NCBI GenBank assembly: GCA_963854835.1
Contig: OY978526.1
Location: forward strand, 24,520,334 to 24,584,333
Direction of reading: 5' to 3'
Length of the DNA: 64,000 nucleotides
Source: Megamerina dolium
Lineage: Eukaryota; Arthropoda; Insecta; Diptera; Megamerinidae
The position numbers were made by a program, and so were the translations under genes. A model generated the notes under the pieces. That model made no database searches and was not told the DNA's origin. It saw only the letters and a list, made by a program, of their open reading frames with translations. Positions 13,646-24,419 of this stretch are shown here, piece after piece. The first letter of the stretch is position 1. Each line of letters begins with the position of its first letter.

Positions 13646-13678
13646 CAGTCAGTCAGTCAGTCAGTTAGTCAGTCAGTC
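13646..13678. repeat. (CAGT)n tetranucleotide microsatellite
   Basis: About eight CAGT units with one T-for-C-type interruption. Confidence 0.95.
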
Positions 13679-13764
13679 CTTAAAACGCTCATTGACCTGA
13701 TCAGTGTGTATGTTTTGCGTACGATAAAGCGCGAATGCAATGTAATCTGTGTCACACACAGAGT

Positions 13765-13787
13765 CTGTGTGTGTGTGTGTGTGTGTG
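13765..13787. repeat. (TG)n microsatellite
   Basis: About eleven TG units, preceded by a CACACA run at 13752-13760. The two could pair as a short hairpin. Confidence 0.95.
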
Positions 13788-15223
13788 AGTGCGTGTATTC
13801 GTGTATGACCATATGTGATATACTCGTATATAACTGCACAAAATATTTGTTGTCATTTGCCACATTTCAAAGTCGTTGTTGTTGTATCTCTTTGTTGTAG
13901 ATATTATGTTTTGCGTGTAATTCGATCACAAGGCGTTGTGATCAAATTTAACCCAAAGCAGTTGTTTATTAACTAGAACCGTTGCAAGATACATACATAC
14001 ATGCATTTATGTATGTATAATGACGACCACAACATGCTACCACTATTGTCATCATCATCATCATCATCATTATTATCACTCACATCATCTGGAAGAGAGG
14101 CTTCTGTTCTCAACTAGTTTAACTTGTTTCTTTTCTGATTTTTCTGCTTTGGTGTTCTATCAACATTTCATTGTTATTGCTATGCAGTCATTTTTTTTTT
14201 CAATCTCTTTCCATATTATAGTCGTATTGTTGTCATTGAATGCATGTATGTAGCTACATTGAAAACATATTTTTTTAAATGACCTTGGTTTATTACCAAG
14301 CCATGTTGCACATCTTCACACGTTCATACACGTACATGCTTCTGATACACATGTTTGCGCATCTCTCGACAGCTGCGTATGTTTGCCACAGTGCCTGAAG
14401 CTCCAGACCTGTGTAATGTAGGTATATACTTACATACAGTGGGTACACAGGTACATACAAAGAACGCCTTGTTATTTATGTAAATGTAAACAACATTTTG
14501 TGCATACATAATACTACATGCTCATGTTGTCTGATTTTTTTGTTTTGTTTTTACCATAAACCGTCAACAATCTCTTGATAGTAAAGCATCACATTTCATC
14601 TGAATTCATAGCCGGTCAGTTTATTTAGGTCACAAGCAGTTCTTGTTGCCATTTGTGCTGGTAGTGGGAAGTTGGTAAGAAGAAGAAGGAAGAAAAAATA
14701 TCACATTTTAATGTACAAATATGTATATTTTACAGTTTGTTGATTAGAAAATACAAGTACATACTCGTATACCCACAAATATGGTAGATAAATACATAAG
14801 TTCCACATGTTTCACCTGTGCATATTACGACAATGCCACTATCAGGTAGTACATATAATGAGTAAAGTACTGTGATAGTACATTGTATTTATTTATTATA
14901 TGAATGGTGTTGTATTTGTGCATTTCCTTCTCTTCTCTGTTTTCCTCTCTCACTTTATCGCTATCTTGACTATCAACTCTCTATTGGAAATTGTGTTGAT
15001 GTCCGTTGGCGATTTCATTAATTTTAAAGATAAAAAGCATAACAGGAAGGCAAACCTACAAGCAACATATTATTGAGTTTATTTGGTTTGCTTCTTTCCG
15101 GTATGTGCTAAATTTTCCATTTAGGGCATGACATAAAAACCCAAGTACACAATCTTGCAAAAATACATAAGTATTGCATTTTCTTTTTTTTTAGCTTATT
15201 TTGCTGTTATTTACAACAGTTAT

Positions 15224-15247
15224 TGCTGCTGCTGCTGCTGCTGCTGC
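15224..15247. repeat. (TGC)n triplet repeat
   Basis: Eight perfect TGC units in non-coding context. Confidence 0.95.
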
Positions 15248-15654
15248 ATACATTTTGTTAGATTTCATAATATTTTTAATTAGTTTTTGCTAATATCGTT
15301 GTGTTGCTGAAAATGACAAATTTTTTCTATATATTATTTTTTATTTACCTATTTATTTTATTTTTGGCTTTTGGCATTTCATTGTTACTATTTTTAAAAT
15401 GTAAATATTTATTTATGCAGCTATTTATGTGCTGGAAATTACATTTGCTTCATTAACATTGCCTTATAGACAACATCGTCATACTCTTCAACTTCACTAT
15501 TAGAGACACCATTATTGTTGTGCTTAACGAAGCATACATATGGGCAATACTTAGAAATGGTAAACCAGAACTGAAAAAAAACTGGAAAATTAAAAATGCA
15601 CAAGCTTAAATTCATGAATATTAATATGGAAGTATATGAATTAAGTTTGTGAGA

Positions 15655-16215
15655 TTAATCTTTTATTCGAACAAGTTAATTAATCAAAATTCCGATAAAT
15701 CAATTATTCGATTATAACTGAATTTTACAAATTAATCGAATAATCGAATAATCTAATTAATCAATTACATGATTAAACAAAATTTTCATTTATTAAATTA
15801 TAAATTATTCAAATAATCATGTCTTAGATTTATCACAATTGAAATTATTCGTTTAATCAGAATTTTGATTAATCAAAATTAAAATTATTTGAACAAAATA
15901 CTCAAAATATTTATTATATTTTATTATAATTTTTTTTTTTTTAAACCAAAGTTAAAGTTAAAATCTAAATTTTTTTTTTAATAAAAAAATTCTGATTAAT
16001 CGAATAAATGGTATTTAATTAGTATTTATATTAATCAAAATTAAAATTATTTGAACAAAATACTCAAAATATTTTTTATATAACATTATTATAATTTTTA
16101 TTTATTTTAAAGTTAAAGTAATTAAAGTTAAAATGTAATTGTTTTTTTTTATTTAATCAAAATTCTGATTAATCGAATATATTGTATTTTGATCAATCGA
16201 TAAATTATAGATAGA
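15655..16215. repeat. AT-rich ATTAATC/GATTAAT-rich region with a 162-bp direct duplication
   Basis: The run attaatcaaaattaaaatta with the following TTTGAACAAAATACTCAAAA occurs at 15868 and again at 16030. The two copies continue in parallel through AAAGTTAAAGTTAAAAT and TTCTGATTAATCGAATA. Upstream (15650-15860) the same TTAATCGAATAATCG words recur without clear periodicity. No coding potential. It may be a diverged tandem repeat or part of an unrecognised non-autonomous element. Confidence 0.7.
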
Positions 16216-16626
16216 TTATGATTATTTCCTGTGTTATTCCTTTAATTATAAATAGAAAAATACTTTTTCCTTGTATATTCTAAAAGAAAAGTTTGTCACG
16301 TCCGTAATGTCATGTCCGCTATTATACTTTATATTGTATGAAAAAAAAAAAAAAAAAACTACAGACCCTCTCATAAGGGAAGAGTATTATGTAATCAGAT
16401 TGTTTTAATGTAATTTAGACATTTTCAGAAAATATATGATTGTACTTTCATATTTTGTCACGTCAGAAACGCTTTATTCGAATTTATATCACATTCCTCC
16501 ATTTGTCCATATTTGTAGCTTATTATTCAATGTAATTATATTAAAGAAAAATGTAACATTTGACTCCTATTAGAGCATTTAATAAAAATATTTAATGTGG
16601 TCGAATTGTTTTTTTTTTGGAAATCC

Positions 16627-16667
16627 CTTATAATTTAATCCAGGAAAAACCTGGATTAAATTATAAG
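16627..16667. repeat. Perfect 18-bp inverted repeat with 5-nt AAAAA loop
   Basis: The left arm is 16627-16644 (cttataatttaatccagg) and the right arm is 16650-16667, its exact reverse complement. The spacer is five A residues. As RNA it would form a long perfect stem. It directly abuts the 3' end of the unidentified minus-strand reading frame at 16661-16999. It is not followed by the T-run of a bacterial-type terminator, and no small RNA is recognised. Confidence 0.9.
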
Positions 16668-16999
16668 AGAAAACGAACTCTAGCCTCCAAATTTGTTCGT
16701 TGTTGTTTAGCAAGAAGCAAATTTATTGTTTCATATAGATTTAGAGCTGCATATTCTGCAGCCTTCAGATTTCCAACAGTGCGCAAGGTTTGCGAGATAC
16801 TTGAGGCCAAATGACCAAATAATTCAAACTTTGACTCTGGTAGCAAATATCTTGCTAATTTTTTGTAATTAATTTTGTTTTCACAAATCAAAGTGCAAAA
16901 AATATACAATGCTAATCTAATCCATTCCATCACAACTACGATTTCATTATATATTGCAACCTTATCAGCTCTATAAATATGACTAATGCGAATGCCCAT
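16661..16999 (-). CDS. Unidentified 112-codon reading frame, possibly an exon or fossil coding fragment
   Basis: I do not recognise this protein. Unlike the other short open frames in the window, its composition is balanced and protein-like. It starts at an ATG (MGIRISHIYRADK), has a hydrophobic stretch (about residues 21-40, EWIRLALYIFCTLIC) and then a charged helix-like half ending with NLKAAEYAALNLYETIN and ARVRFLL. The stop falls inside the left half of the neighbouring hairpin. No promoter, splice sites or poly-A signal were identified, and no homologous neighbour is present. It could be a captured gene fragment, part of an unknown mobile element, or a chance frame. Confidence 0.25.
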   Translation of the reverse strand: MGIRISHIYRADKVAIYNEIVVVMEWIRLALYIFCTLICENKINYKKLARYLLPESKFELFGHLASSISQTLRTVGNLKAAEYAALNLYETINLLLAKQQRTNLEARVRFLL

Positions 17000-17900
17000 T
17001 TAGACCCACTCATATTTTTACTCACAGACACAGCACGCTACTGTTTGGAAACAAATTTTTATTTACAAAATGATTTATTCTTAATAGCTAATTTAAGATA
17101 TAATCAAAATATAAAGCCTATCATATAGTTAATATATCAATGTAAATATTTTATTAGCCAACATGCAGGTAAATGAACTGTTGAACTAATTACTGCCATC
17201 AATAATGATCCGCATATGTATTATCTATTTAATTTGTATCTGGATGTGTGACGGAGTGTGGAAATACTACTGACCACTCAAAAAAGAAAAATAAAATAAA
17301 TTACGAACCAACGCTACTTTCGTTGATTTAATCAAACAACTTTATGTACTCAATACAACAATCCAAAAACAGTGTTGCCAGTTTTGTTTTTGAATTGAAA
17401 TATTTGTTTATTATATTCGATGTAAGACTTGAGTGGAAGTTCCGTTTTCACGAAACCTATAAGGTTGTTCTGGGTATGCAGAAAACTTTTTGGTAGTACT
17501 TGGACGATTTAATTTAATCCACTGGGCCTTCACTTAAAGGTTAGACCTATGTAATTCTTATGTGGTGACCGCAATTCTTTAAAGTGTGGCTATTACAAAA
17601 TACAACAAACTACAACGGATCAGGATCGATGTGACCTTATACGTGTTCGGTCATAGAAGGAGTCTGTATATCTTCATTAGGAAGGTAGTAGCAAAAAAGT
17701 AGAGTATGAAGGAATCTGCAAGTGCAGGCAAGAAGTTCCTCAACTGAATACCTGGTATCTCGGTTTCGACGGTGATTGATCGAATGACGAGGGATCTTAG
17801 CTTTGAAAAGACTCCAAGTCACATTCCTATCGCAACATAAGTGGGAACATTCCTTACTCTCCTCTTTAAATACCCATAGTCTGAATTGATACAGGGTTGG
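17000..17900. other. Non-coding stretch, nothing secure
   Basis: The base composition becomes less AT-rich from about 17400, which hints at decayed element sequence leading into the RNase H relic that follows. No domain could be read with confidence. Confidence 0.4.
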
Positions 17901-17904
17901 GGCT

Positions 17905-18120
17905 TAGATGGACGATTTGTATGTTGCGGACGTATTTTCTTCAAACATCGCGCGCTAAGCTTGTTGCAGAATATTTTGACACAACTACAAAGTCTGAACG
18001 TTTTAAACAAAGTCATGCTTACTTGGGTTTTGGGTCATTACAGCAATGAGCCTGCAAAAGAACTAACCGAAAGTGGTGCTGGCACTGTGTTAGATTGGTC
18101 CAGAGCTATGCTTTGAGATT
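17905..18120 (+). pseudogene. LINE RNase H domain relic
   Basis: The plus strand reads LLQNILTQLQSLNVLNKVML, then TWVLGHYSNEPAKELTESGA. This corresponds to the V-x-L-x-WVPGH-x-G-x-x-x-N-E-x-AD-x-LA motif near the end of the RNase H domain of I-type non-LTR retrotransposons. The Pro of WVPGH is Leu, and the catalytic-region Asp of the A-D pair is changed. The following TVLDWSRAML resembles the spacer after that domain. It is probably related to the LINE ends at 8.75 and 23.1 kb. Decayed and without function. Confidence 0.5.
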
Positions 18121-18399
18121 CTATAATATGATATTCTATTCAATGAGGACAGTGAGGAAGATCTTTCAAAATCGAACTGGAACAACATTCGTAGTCTCAG
18201 GAGTTTGAAACATTCACTCTGATTTTGGCTTTGGGTTATAGCCGAATTTGTGAAAATGGGGTTGTAGACGAACAAGCCATAATGGGTATTTCACTTTATT
18301 ACATCGATTCGCAATTACGTTTTGTGATTCCATGGGCGCTTACTAGTTTGGAACTGGGCAAAATTTTTTTGTTGGATCTCCTGCTGGTACATTATCCCT

Positions 18400-18500
18400 G
18401 ATCTCTGGCGTTTTAAACAAAGTTACATTTGCTTGGATTCCGGATCAACGCGAAATTGATGGAAATGAGGCTGAAGACGAAGTAAATGGAGTGATTTAAT
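18400..18500 (+). pseudogene. Second RNase H relic
   Basis: This stretch reads SGVLNKVTFAWIPDQREIDG, then NEAEDEVNG. It matches the same WIPGH-x-E-x-x-GNE-x-A-DE signature as the relic 300 bp upstream. It shares GTTTTAAACAAAGT with that copy (18000 and 18410), so it may be a duplicated or independently inserted relic of the same LINE family. Confidence 0.45.
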
Positions 18501-20210
18501 GCATATATTCTTTTTCCTTCTTTGGGTTTCTACCTTCTTATAAATTTTTACATCTGGTAACATTTTTTGCAACTCTGGGCATGCAAAATCATTTGATTAA
18601 CATCATTACATTGGTATACTTAGCAAATATTTGTAGAAGTATGTTTGCTTATGTGACTTTATGGTCTGTTTTTTTTATCGATTAGCCACATATATCGTTC
18701 TCATTTACAGCCCAGTTAATACACAAATATAGTCGTATGTATAGTACGACGACATGTTTTGCATTTATGACAGTTGTTCGCTACACTGTTAACTTTTCAT
18801 TCCTAATCTCTATCTCTCTTTCCATATTGCTTTGTAATATATACATATTTCTCATTCTAACAGAATGTCTGTCTATTTATATTTCAAATGGTACATGTTT
18901 TATTCACAATAATTCCACTTGCCTCTGTGCAGTTTTACCAGTTCTGATTTTTATTTCCTTATTTCCTTTATTGCCGTCTTCAGAGTGACATAAATAGTTG
19001 GTAATTAATAAATGTATTCCATATTAATGGAAGCTCTCGTGTGGCACAAAATGTAAGATATTCAGCGTAGTCGTATGTGTGTGTGTGTGTGTGTGTGTTA
19101 CATTTTCTACTCATACCATAGATAGGCAGCCAGATACTTATGTGGTATGACACATATTTTCTTCACCTTTACAATATATTCATACTACGAATATATGTAA
19201 ATACATATAAATGTATCACATCACATAATTCGATGAATGACATTTACTGTGTCATTCTTAGCTATTTATATTGTGGAAAAAAAGGAATAGAATAAACGAT
19301 AAATAAAAATAAATATATGTAATTAAATAAAAATAGAAATAAAATGCGGTTAACATTTAATTTATATATTGTAACATATGTGCATTTGTGATAGTGATTA
19401 TTTTTATATTGTAGAAATATGTAGGAATATGTAGTAGTGTGTATAACAAGTACAAATGAAGGCGATGATAAGACAATTGATATGATTCCGTTGAATTTTA
19501 AACACTTGTTCGAGAAAATCAATACTTTTTTGCTATCACTACCATCGCCATTATGGGTAATTGATGGTTAACCCTTTAAAGCCCACTGAATTTCGAAAAA
19601 TGTGTTTTTTTTTAAATAAAAATATATCTCCCTAGGCATTTAAGGGTTAATTTTAGTCATTGTTATTGCAGTTTTTGCTCTTAGTACTGGTTACTTGCAA
19701 CGTGCTTACGTGTCTTTTCTGTCATACTAGCAGCTTATCATCTTTAGCGCATATGGTCATTTTTATTTTTAATTTTCTTTTGTTTAACACTATATTCTTG
19801 AGTGAAAAAAGAAAATGATTTAATTTTACATTTGCGGCATATTTATTTATTATTCTTATTTAATAAGAACATCGTCATTTATCATGTTATTGTTGCTTCT
19901 ATTTCGTTATTACCGTCAATTATAAATAATTATCAACAAGTGTGTGTTTTTTATTGAATTTTACTGTATACTTTTTTATTTATTTCTTAATTTCCTTTTA
20001 AGCGGTTTTTTTTTTGGTTTGTGAATCAGCCAATCTCCTTACGAAGAGCAAAGTTCAATGAACTGTGTATAAAATATTGTAAGGCTTAAATGAATAGGTG
20101 GAAGAAGACGAAAAGATGGCATTCGCAAAAAAGTAAAAAATTTAAAAGAATGCAATTGAAAAAGTAGAATTGAAAAGTGGTCTTACAGTCTGTCTACATG
20201 AAATTATTTA
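18500..20210. other. Non-coding stretch
   Basis: No gene recognised. A (GT)n tract lies at about 19074-19098. Two AT-rich hydrophobic open frames (about 18737-18988 plus and 19262-19522 minus) have no recognisable domain. Confidence 0.5.
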
Positions 20211-20212
20211 TA

Positions 20213-20233
20213 ACGGGTGTTTTTTTTAATAGC
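20213..20233 (+). repeat. Left terminal inverted repeat of the rosa-like element
   Basis: acgggtgttttttt at 20213 matches the reverse complement of the right end (20848-20861). The preceding TA is the target duplication. Confidence 0.85.
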
Positions 20234-20861
20234 TTAAGAACTTTGAACCAAAATTAAAGAAAGAAATATTATTGGAATTAAATTTTTTTAAAATTTTAAT
20301 CTGCTCGATAATCTTCTCGATAACCAGTCAATCAGTCGATCAGTCCAATTTTTGATAACTTTTTCCAATAAATGTGGCAGTATTTCGTCAATGGTGGCAT
20401 GACTATTGGCTTCCAACGCTTTAAGAATGACTTAAGTTAGCCAAGAGGCTTAAAATCGCACGAACGAGAAGGTCAATTAACAAGTCCGGCTCTGGAATGA
20501 AAATTGTCGCCAAATTGATTTTGCAATAACTCGATTGTTGCACGCGCTAAATGGCATTTAGCTTCATCTTGTTGAAACCAAATGTCGTCGATGCTTAGCT
20601 GATCATTTTGTGGTAACAAAAAGTCAGCATGATGGCTTATCAGACTCGCCATTAACTGACAGCTTTGATTGTCTTCGTTCCATATGCGGTAATTTTGTTT
20701 ATTAATGGAACCGTTCAACCAGAAATGAGCTTCATACCTAAACTTTAATTTTTTGAAAATAAAATTCATAGTGAAATGGTAATTTTTACTGAATTCTCAT
20801 CTGTCAAACTATAAATATGCCTATCGAAAAATCATATGCTACAAAAAAAAAAAACACCCGT
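20213..20861 (-). mobile_element. rosa-like (DD41D) mariner, internally deleted, with both ends and TA duplication
   Basis: The 649-bp element starts acgggtgttttttttaa at 20213 and ends with the inverted copy aaaaaaaaacacccgt at 20861, and each end is flanked by TA (20211-20212 and 20862-20863). On the minus strand (20769 to 20473) it carries the last third of a transposase. EAHFWLNGSINKQNYRIWNE follows the first catalytic site, where the expected Asp reads Tyr. Then come IDDIWFQQDEAKCHLARAT with the second Asp, and RSCDFKPLG near the third. The tail reads ANSHATIDEILPHLLEKVIK in another frame. The 5' part of the gene is deleted and stops and frameshifts are present, so it could move only if supplied with a related transposase. 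DD41D spacing and the GGGTG-T-run ends fit the rosa group. Confidence 0.8.
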
Positions 20862-20924
20862 TACATACTTTGTATTAGTAGTTTGCTTGTGTGGGAGTTA
20901 ACTTTAAGCCAAATATGGCTGTTT

Positions 20925-21480
20925 AACAGTTCATTTTAATGATGATCGTATCAGTAACTTTATATGGGTTTCTGTGGTCTTATATGGACGCTATATGGAA
21001 TATTGGTCATGGGTCGCTTATTGCTTGAGAGATTATTATCCACTGAAATATGAATCTATATACTAATTATTGTTGTCCTACATATAATAATTACTAAGTT
21101 ATAATGGGTTAAAATCGAAAAAATTGTCGTAGTTTTGTATGGGTGCTATATGAAATGGAGGGGTTGACACGCCCATTTCATGCGAGTGTACTACTTATTC
21201 CATTGCTAGTCTATGTACCCATTATAGTAGTCCTTGATAAAAGACGGAGTAAGTTATGGCTTGTTTAAAGTTTAAAAAGTTTTCGCAACTTTATATGGGC
21301 GCTATATGAAATATTGGGCGTGGGTGCCCTATTTCTTGAGAGATTATTATTCATTGAACTATGAATTTATATACTAAATATTATTGTAATAGATGGAATA
21401 TTAACTAAATAATAATGGGCTAAAATTTTTAAACATTTCGAGGTTAGTCGCTTTGATTGCTCTCTGCATGCGTGGTAGTG
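20925..21480 (-). repeat. Family B tandem array, minus orientation, 3 units
   Basis: The block TATATGGGCGCTATATGAAA with its variants recurs at about 20985, 21145 and 21298 (spacing about 153-160 bp). Its reverse complement reads CCCACGCCCAATATTTCATA, then TAGCGCCCATATAAAGTTGC, AACTTTTTAAACTTTAAAC and GCCATAACTTAC. This is the block order of the family B arrays at 5.6-6.5 and 31.6-32.1 kb, but more diverged. Confidence 0.65.
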
Positions 21481-23100
21481 GACCGATCATGCCAATTTTC
21501 TATACCGTCCGTCCCCCTGTAGCATAAGTAGCTCATACCAAATTTTGTCGAAATATCTCAACATTTATTCATGTTTTCATGCGAATGAGTCATCTGACCA
21601 AAATGAATATTTCCTTGCGCTTGCGTGCAAAGTATACTGCCAACTGAATAAAACTAAATTAAAGTGAACAGCTCAACTTGAGTAAATTATAACAAATGTA
21701 ACAAGAAGCAAAAAAAAAAAATGAAATTAAGCCAAGTTTTTTTCTCAATGCTTTTTCAAAACCTAAAATTACCCTCATGCATAATGTGTATGAGATGTTG
21801 TGAAGGTACACCTGCAGTTTGACCTTGATTGCAAGTTTACATGTTACATAAATGTTGTTAGTTCAAAATGTTAAACTAACAACATAACAACACGAGTCAA
21901 AGACATTACAAAATGTAGCTGAAGTGAGCTGTTCGGCATTAAACAACATAGCTTTAGAACAACAAGCCTTATAATATGCGTGATATGTCAAAACGAATGC
22001 AAGAGTGTGGAACGAACAATAACTTGGTCTATCCATTTCCATCAGTAGATATTAAATAAATGTAAATCCAATTTTGTTTTCATTAATAAAACTACATATA
22101 TTTTTATGTTGTTGTTGTTTGTTTTTCTTTCTCTTTTGTTCGTCTTCATCGACCAAATTTAGTTCAATGTACAATTCATATGTCATATGCTAATTAGATA
22201 TGGACAAACCAGCTTATTTAAGATAATAGCAACATTTGTTATTTTTTCCTCCATTCATTTGCATAGTTGGAAAATTTTCTTTGAAATGATTTCTACGCTT
22301 GTCATAATTCACATGTGAATACATTTTTTGTTTGTTTTTTGGTTTTCTTTTCTATATGAAGCGCATAGGTGAGAAATAGCGAAATTAATGTGGAACGAAG
22401 ATGAGCGGGAGTGAAAAATAATTGTGTACATATGTTTAGTGTGGTTGCTTTTAATTTTGACCATGACATTTTGAAAGTATCTACATGTGTAGATGTATAT
22501 GTATGTCGAAGCATATTATATACAATTTTCCAAAAGAGCAATGGACAAATAATTTGTTTTTTCCTTTTTCTTCTTCTTGTTAATATTATAGTTGTTGTTA
22601 TTGTGGCAATGATGCTTTTGCAAAGCGTATGAACAAAAAAAAAAAAATATATATATACATCAATGAGCTAATATTAGATACTACTAGCTACTTACTGAAC
22701 TTCCACTTGGTTGAACAGAGTTTACAGAGTTTTTGCATATGCGTGTATGTAGCTAAGTTTACACATGTGTACATGGTGCAAATTTGTAAAAAATTTGCAT
22801 CAATATTAGAGCGGTGATGATGTTACCAGCTATGCGGTTATCACCTCGACCACAATCACTGCCACATGAGATAGAGAGTACTCAAATTAATGAATTTATG
22901 TCGACATGACGGTGACTATCATAAATTTGTTTCTAAACTTGACACTGTTTATGTTGTACACAAATGCACACACACACACGCGTACTATGTATAATAGACA
23001 AAGTTAAATATGCATTAGTTCATATGTATTGCATATAGTAAAGGGTGGTTCATATACAAGATTCTTCGTAAAAATAAAATAAAACGAATGAAATAAATTT
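21480..23100. other. Non-coding stretch
   Basis: No gene recognised. 21478-21560 (GTGGACCGATCATGCC, TTTTCTATACCGTCC) may be a further decayed tandem-repeat-related segment. A (CA)n run lies at about 22966-22978. Confidence 0.45.
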
Positions 23101-23101
23101 T

Positions 23102-23665
23102 TGTTGATATATTTTGGCTTTATATGCACTCAACAAGCTGGCCATCCACAATCAGGTCTCTCTGATCTGTGTGCCCGGATATGAAGGACACGTTGATAGT
23201 GAAAAGGCGGACCTTTATGCCAAAAAAGGGGCTGAAGGGCCATTTACCGGTTCAACCTCGTTCTTTGGGTTCAATAAAAACAACATAAAACAGGATACAA
23301 AGAAATGGATCCAACGCAAAATCAGAGAATATTGGAATAACACTTTTGGCGGTCTCAACCACTTCAAAAAAGTACTGAGCTTTGATGCCAAAAGAGCAAA
23401 CAACGCTCCCTCCTTAAACAGAAAGAATCAGATTAATCTCCGGAGCACTAACGGGCACTAGGCCACAGGAGGCACAAAATCCTATGCTTATACCTACTAG
23501 AAGATGAGAGAATGCTCCCCCCGAAGGAACTGGTTCGATTCCTCAATATATTATATATACTAAATATACAAGTATAAAGGAGTGCAAAATATACCAGGTT
23601 GGTCGCAATGCATAAAGGCTTTAGCCTAACCCGTACTATCATTACCATTACCATGGCTTTATAAA
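23102..23665 (+). pseudogene. LINE 3' end: RNase H domain and C-terminal tail (I-type non-LTR retrotransposon)
   Basis: The plus-strand frame from about 23102 reads ALYALNKLAIHNQVSLICVP, GYEGHVDSEKADLYAKKGAE and GPFTGSTSFFGFNKNNIKQD. This is the final part of an RNase H domain with its W/V-PGHEG and EKAD signature, followed by the linker KKWIQRKIREYWNNT. The expected C-terminal YTGHC segment is decayed to LRSTNGH, and the frame stops at 23461. A shifted frame continues with DERMLPPKELVRFLNIL and ends near 23600. The sequence then ends in CCTAACCCGTACTATC and an (ATTACC)-like tail at about 23627-23655, as expected for a LINE 3' terminus. The 5' part is missing. Confidence 0.7.
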
Positions 23666-23689
23666 AAAGCGTAAACATTCCTATTAGTT

Positions 23690-24410
23690 ATGGAGCACGA
23701 TTTCATTCATTTGGCTGGCTGGCTGTCAGCGCAATTCTGCAAGTTGACGGTTTCTGATTCTATCTCACGAATGGATCGGACGATATTCGCCTTAAGGCTT
23801 GAATCGTTTCTGAATTGTCCGCATAAATTCGATATTTCATGGCACCCAATGCGTCCAATTGACATCGCCAAGACGGATGATCATAAGATTACTCGTCTAA
23901 ATCCCTGACTTCAATATCAGTCTACAAAAAGGGTGTAATCATAGCTGTGCATTACGATACTCTCGGTTAACCGAAAAGACAATAATGTTTTCTAGATTTC
24001 GATCCTAGATGTAGCAATTTTATTTGTTAATTTAGCTGCCGAGGTGATTATGTGTCTCGTCAGAAACTATGCCTAGTCAGAAAGGAAAATTTTCAGTCAA
24101 ATTCGACATCCCCTTTGATCTGTAAAGCGATAACGAAGCGGATGACCGTTTACTTTTAATTGCTTAGTCAATTGGAACTTGTAAGGCAATTCAGCATCAG
24201 GCTGTGTTGATAAGGAGTCGTAGTTCCTGGATTGGGTTGCAGCCCCTCGAACGCTGTAGTCTCACTAGACGTTTGCACAAACAAATGCAGGTGCGATGGG
24301 AAATATTTTCGGCAGTAACGATTGCAATGTTCAACAATTCAGAAAAAGTGATGCCACAAAACTTTGGAGAAGGGCCATATATGTAAGTCCCTTCCTGGAC
24401 TGTCTAAATT
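23690..24410 (-). pseudogene. rosa-like (DD41D) mariner transposase pseudogene, heavily decayed
   Basis: On the minus strand the remains follow transposase order from high to low coordinates: VTAENISH near 24320 and LPYKFQLTKQLKVNGHPLRY with RFTDQ (about 24110-24185). Next is a decayed SDEAHF (SD-stop-A-stop-F, about 24075), then GS-stop-INK-stop-NCYI (about 24020-24040), equivalent to G-x-VNKQNxRIW. IRLGDVNW lies near 23880 and YADNSETIQALR near 23825, and the last block is IREIESETVNLQNC. Stops and frameshifts interrupt almost every block and the region of the second Asp is missing. It lies beside a LINE 3' end in the opposite orientation. No terminal repeats were found. Confidence 0.6.
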
Positions 24411-24419
24411 TAAGACGCA

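Larger units (their letters stand above)
13410..15650. other. Non-coding stretch rich in microsatellites
   Basis: No gene recognised. It holds a (CAGT)n tract at 13646-13678, a (TG)n tract at 13765-13787, an (ATC)n tract at about 14048-14072 and a (TGC)n tract at 15224-15247. Confidence 0.55.
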
